A stretch of 64,000 bases of DNA, taken from assembly GCA_009823395.1 (NCBI GenBank), contig CM020501.1, positions 24,493,361 to 24,557,360 on the forward strand. Reading direction: 5' to 3'. Both the position numbers and the translations under genes were made by a program. The notes under the pieces are model-generated. The model saw only the letters and a program-made list of their open reading frames with translations, was not told the origin of the DNA and searched no databases. This DNA comes from Thamnaconus septentrionalis. Its lineage: Eukaryota; Chordata; Actinopteri; Tetraodontiformes; Monacanthidae. Within the stretch, counting starts at the first letter, position 1, and each line of letters starts with the position of its first letter. Below, piece by piece: positions 62,901 through 64,000 of this stretch.

Positions 62901-63795
62901 CGCGCTGTGTTTGTTATCTCTGGTGTGTCTAAACAGGAAACAAATCAGACCCCCCTCCCCATCTGATTCCTGGGGCGGGGGGTGACAGACTTCCAGAGAC
63001 CCTTTTCCTCAGGGAAAGTTTGCTAAAAATTAAATCCCAACTGATTTAATTGACTATTTTCCTTCAGTTCCAAAACAACCTTGATTTCTTATTTTTTTGT
63101 TTAACCGCCGGTTCGGAGCGTATCAGATCTCGTTTTAGCTCATGTCAGCGAGTGTCTAATTTTTTCCTGTGGTTCTTTTTATAGACATGAGTCGCGCTGC
63201 CCCTTTTAAAGGCAAAGCGGCTCTTGAAGGCTGTTTGTCCCGTTTCCCGCGACATTTGAACCCTCCCCAGCCAGCAGGAGGGTTTAACGCCACCGGAGTG
63301 ATAAAAGTCTTTGCTCGCATGTGTTGTTTTCTGTGCTTCTTGGGTCCAAAATCTGTAAAAAAAAAAAAAAAAAAAACCTGTGGGGGGTGCTGGGTGCTGG
63401 GGCTCCTGGATATTTTAAAAATACATCCAGATTGCACATGGGCAAGATTTGTGGCAAGTGGAGAAGGCAGCCAGATGTTTGGGATGCTCTGAGGATGAAT
63501 GACCTCTTCGCACTGGCTGCTGCATTACCAAATGGCTCTGCTCATAAAACTCTCCTGCTGAGACATTGCATAGATCATCAACTCCATTTAAACCCTCCGC
63601 CTCCTCCTCCTCTTGTTCCTCAGATGGCCTACAAGCCCTGGCTGTGCGCTCAGTTTTTCCCCACCGCCCGGCGCTCCTGCAAGCAGAAGGTGCCGTGCCA
63701 CCAGTACTGCCTGGAGGTCCAGCAGAGCTGCCCCTTCATCCTGCCCGACAACGACGACCTGATCCACGGCGGCAGCCCCAGCTTCATCTGCACAG
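46711..63795 (+). CDS. nalf1: NALCN channel auxiliary factor 1 (FAM155A), partial
   Basis: NALF1 is a membrane glycoprotein whose cysteine-rich domain caps the NALCN sodium-leak channel, which sets neuronal resting potential; it aids channel surface expression. Exon 1 is 46711-47502 (264 residues, phase 0) and exon 2 is 63624-63795 (57 residues plus one base). The remaining exon(s), with the C-terminal hydrophobic segment, lie right of the window. The start MTRGAGTCR matches the family N-terminus. Then come an Asp run (about 12-18), a His-rich stretch (about 32-48), a Gln run (about 54-64) and a membrane segment [18 protein letters not shown] (about 69-86). The domain after it has N-glycosylation sites (GNSTT, VNMSD, FNCSP) and family cysteines ([27 protein letters not shown]). 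Synteny with lig4 and the MTRG start favour NALF1 over NALF2. Confidence 0.93.
46870..46902 (+). repeat. CAG repeat coding for poly-Gln in nalf1
   Basis: About eleven consecutive CAG codons, mostly pure, just before the membrane segment. Pure tracts like this usually vary in length between individuals. Confidence 0.9.
47739..47774. repeat. (CA)n microsatellite
   Basis: CA run shortly after nalf1 exon 1. Confidence 0.95.
48940..49283 (-). mobile_element. hAT-like repeat, reverse orientation
   Basis: Reverse-complement relative of the 45.4-kb copy, with CCGTGGGGCTTCATAGACAC, CATGCTTTCTACATATCCC and CAAAACTCTTCATCCATCTG, ending CAAAAAGTTTGACAACCCCTG. Confidence 0.75.
51250..51485. mobile_element. 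MITE copy, left end truncated
   Basis: GAGTGTAAAATTTTAG, a GAGCAAGACCC block and TATTACACACTGGACCTTTAA match the family at 36.0 and 41.6 kb. The left terminus is degenerate. Confidence 0.6.
52251..52620 (-). mobile_element. hAT-like repeat, reverse orientation
   Basis: CAAACTGCGGCCCGTTAAGC at one end and CAGTTTGCCCACCCCCGG at the other. The middle matches the 48.9-kb copy block for block. Confidence 0.8.
52626..52873. mobile_element. Inverted-repeat element, same family as 1.7 kb
   Basis: It opens GTGGTTCTCAAGGTGGAGTC and closes GGTCACGACCCACTAGTTGAG. GTGTGTCCTGCAAAATAAAC sits inside. It directly follows the hAT-like copy ending at 52620. Confidence 0.65.
53884..53965. mobile_element. hAT-like repeat end
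   Basis: GGTGTCAAACTCTGGTCCGC with GGCCAAATTTGGCCC and AGCCCGCGAGGCC is a widespread vertebrate hAT-derived terminus. The other end was not located. Confidence 0.5.
55795..55918. mobile_element. hAT-like repeat, right part
   Basis: It ends CATATCGCCCAGCCCTA, a common fish repeat terminus, after AT-rich TATATCATA phrases. Confidence 0.5.
56465..57070. mobile_element. MITE copy in nalf1 intron
   Basis: The left reads GAAGGTGTAGTGTGTAATAT and the right TTTTACACACTGGACCC. It includes GATACCTCATCAACCTTCTT and GGGTAGGAAAATCAAATAAC as in the other copies, and an extra AT-rich stretch inside. Confidence 0.7.
58622..59048. mobile_element. hAT-like element with GTTGGTGACCCC end
   Basis: Left CGCCAACCTTTTTGAACCTG and right CCATGTTGGTGACCCCTGG are a known type of fish repeat termini. 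A long poly(A) run lies inside. No protein is encoded. Confidence 0.55.
59956..59994. repeat. (CA)n microsatellite
   Basis: Uninterrupted CA run in nalf1 intron 1. Confidence 0.95.
60353..60732. mobile_element. Non-autonomous hAT element with exact 8-bp duplication
   Basis: It starts TAGGGATGCACTGATATC and ends CGGTATCGGTGCATTGCTA, imperfect inverted ends. ATAATTAT flanks both sides (60345-60352 and 60733-60740). GATATC-type short repeats fill the left part. At 380 bp it has no transposase. Confidence 0.85.
61171..61365. mobile_element. Short TTAA-bounded MITE copy
   Basis: TTAA at 61171-61174 and 61362-61365. The left reads ATGGTCCAGTGTGTAATAT and the right AATGTTATACACTCGACCAT. At 195 bp it is an internally deleted member of the family seen at 36.0, 41.6, 51.3 and 56.5 kb. 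Confidence 0.75.
62456..62488. repeat. (AAT)n microsatellite
   Basis: AAT run in nalf1 intron 1. Confidence 0.9.
63624..63795 (+). CDS. nalf1: nalf1 exon 2
   Basis: The exon lies between TTCCTCAG and GTCAGT. It codes for AYKPWLC, six further cysteines including [16 protein letters not shown], and the family signature PFILPDND with FICTG at the end. These blocks belong to the cysteine-rich extracellular domain that contacts NALCN. It joins exon 1 in phase 0 and ends in phase 1. It lies 16 kb from exon 1 and is easily missed by gene callers. Confidence 0.95.
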
Positions 63796-64000
63796 GTCAG
63801 TCGTGCCGCCGCGCCGTGCCACGCTCACTTCCTCTTTGTGACGTTGAATCATGCGAGACGTTGTGTGTGCGTGTTTACTTTCTTCACTTGCTGGCGCTCC
63901 TCCGAGAAGAGCCCTCTGCCGGCGAGGGGCTTTCTGGTGACATCTGGTGGCGCTTTGTGAGCACTGCCAAGTTGCCAGGCAAGGACGCCTACGCCAGTGT
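63796..64000. other. Start of nalf1 intron 2
   Basis: GTCAGTCG donor, then ordinary sequence to the window edge; no exon seen. Confidence 0.8.

Larger units (their letters stand above)
47503..63623. other. nalf1 intron 1 (16 kb)
   Basis: It runs from GTAAGG to TTCCTCAG. Long first introns are typical of this gene. It contains (CA)n at 47739-47774 and 59956-59994, (AAT)n at 62456-62488, and several transposon relics listed separately. Stretches between them, for example 50000-51200, 54500-55780, 57080-58560 and 61370-63500, show no supported exon or clear repeat. Confidence 0.75.

Overview
This is a piece of a vertebrate nuclear genome, almost certainly from a ray-finned (teleost, probably percomorph-like) fish. 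Its genes are split by GT-AG introns, their proteins are vertebrate orthologues with fish-like divergence and short intergenic distances, and the rest is crowded with (CA)n/(GT)n microsatellites and short non-autonomous DNA transposons. No operons, CRISPR arrays, tRNA or rRNA genes are visible. The species cannot be named from the sequence.

Four protein-coding genes are supported. (1) On the minus strand, 505-5396: the first nine coding exons of a secreted/lysosomal histidine acid phosphatase of the ACP2/ACP3 type; its last exons lie left of the window. (2) On the plus strand, 9487-18790: irs2, insulin receptor substrate 2. It has a large first coding exon, a 500-base second exon and a last coding exon holding only two bases plus the stop. 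Its probable 3' UTR runs to about 22290 and is full of repeats. (3) On the plus strand, 39256-42733: lig4, DNA ligase IV, in two coding exons, with a possible non-coding first exon near 38.4 kb. (4) On the plus strand, 46711-63795 and beyond: nalf1 (fam155a), an auxiliary subunit of the NALCN sodium-leak channel. Exons 1 and 2 are present and the rest lies right of the window.

Layout: 0-5.4 kb, acid phosphatase gene; 5.4-9.5 kb, divergent intergenic region with the irs2 promoter; 9.5-22.3 kb, irs2; 22.3-38.4 kb, gene-free stretch with several transposon relics; 38.4-43.3 kb, lig4; 43.3-46 kb, intergenic; 46-64 kb, nalf1 5' UTR, exon 1, a 16-kb intron and exon 2. The order IRS2 - LIG4 - NALF1, all in one orientation, matches human chromosome 13q33-q34. 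There the span is over a megabase and MYO16, TNFSF13B and ABHD13 lie between IRS2 and LIG4; I see no trace of these three here.

The genes do not form one pathway: insulin/IGF signalling, non-homologous end joining, sodium-leak conductance and phosphate-ester hydrolysis are separate jobs held together by old synteny. The most interesting non-genic signals are a stop codon and poly(A) signal right after lig4 exon 1, which could give a BRCT-less ligase; the 5-base last coding exon of irs2; a near-perfect hairpin in irs2 intron 1; a 0.93-kb TTAA-flanked transposon with inverted segments inside it; two hAT elements with exact 8-bp target duplications; and dispersed repeat families represented several times in this one window.
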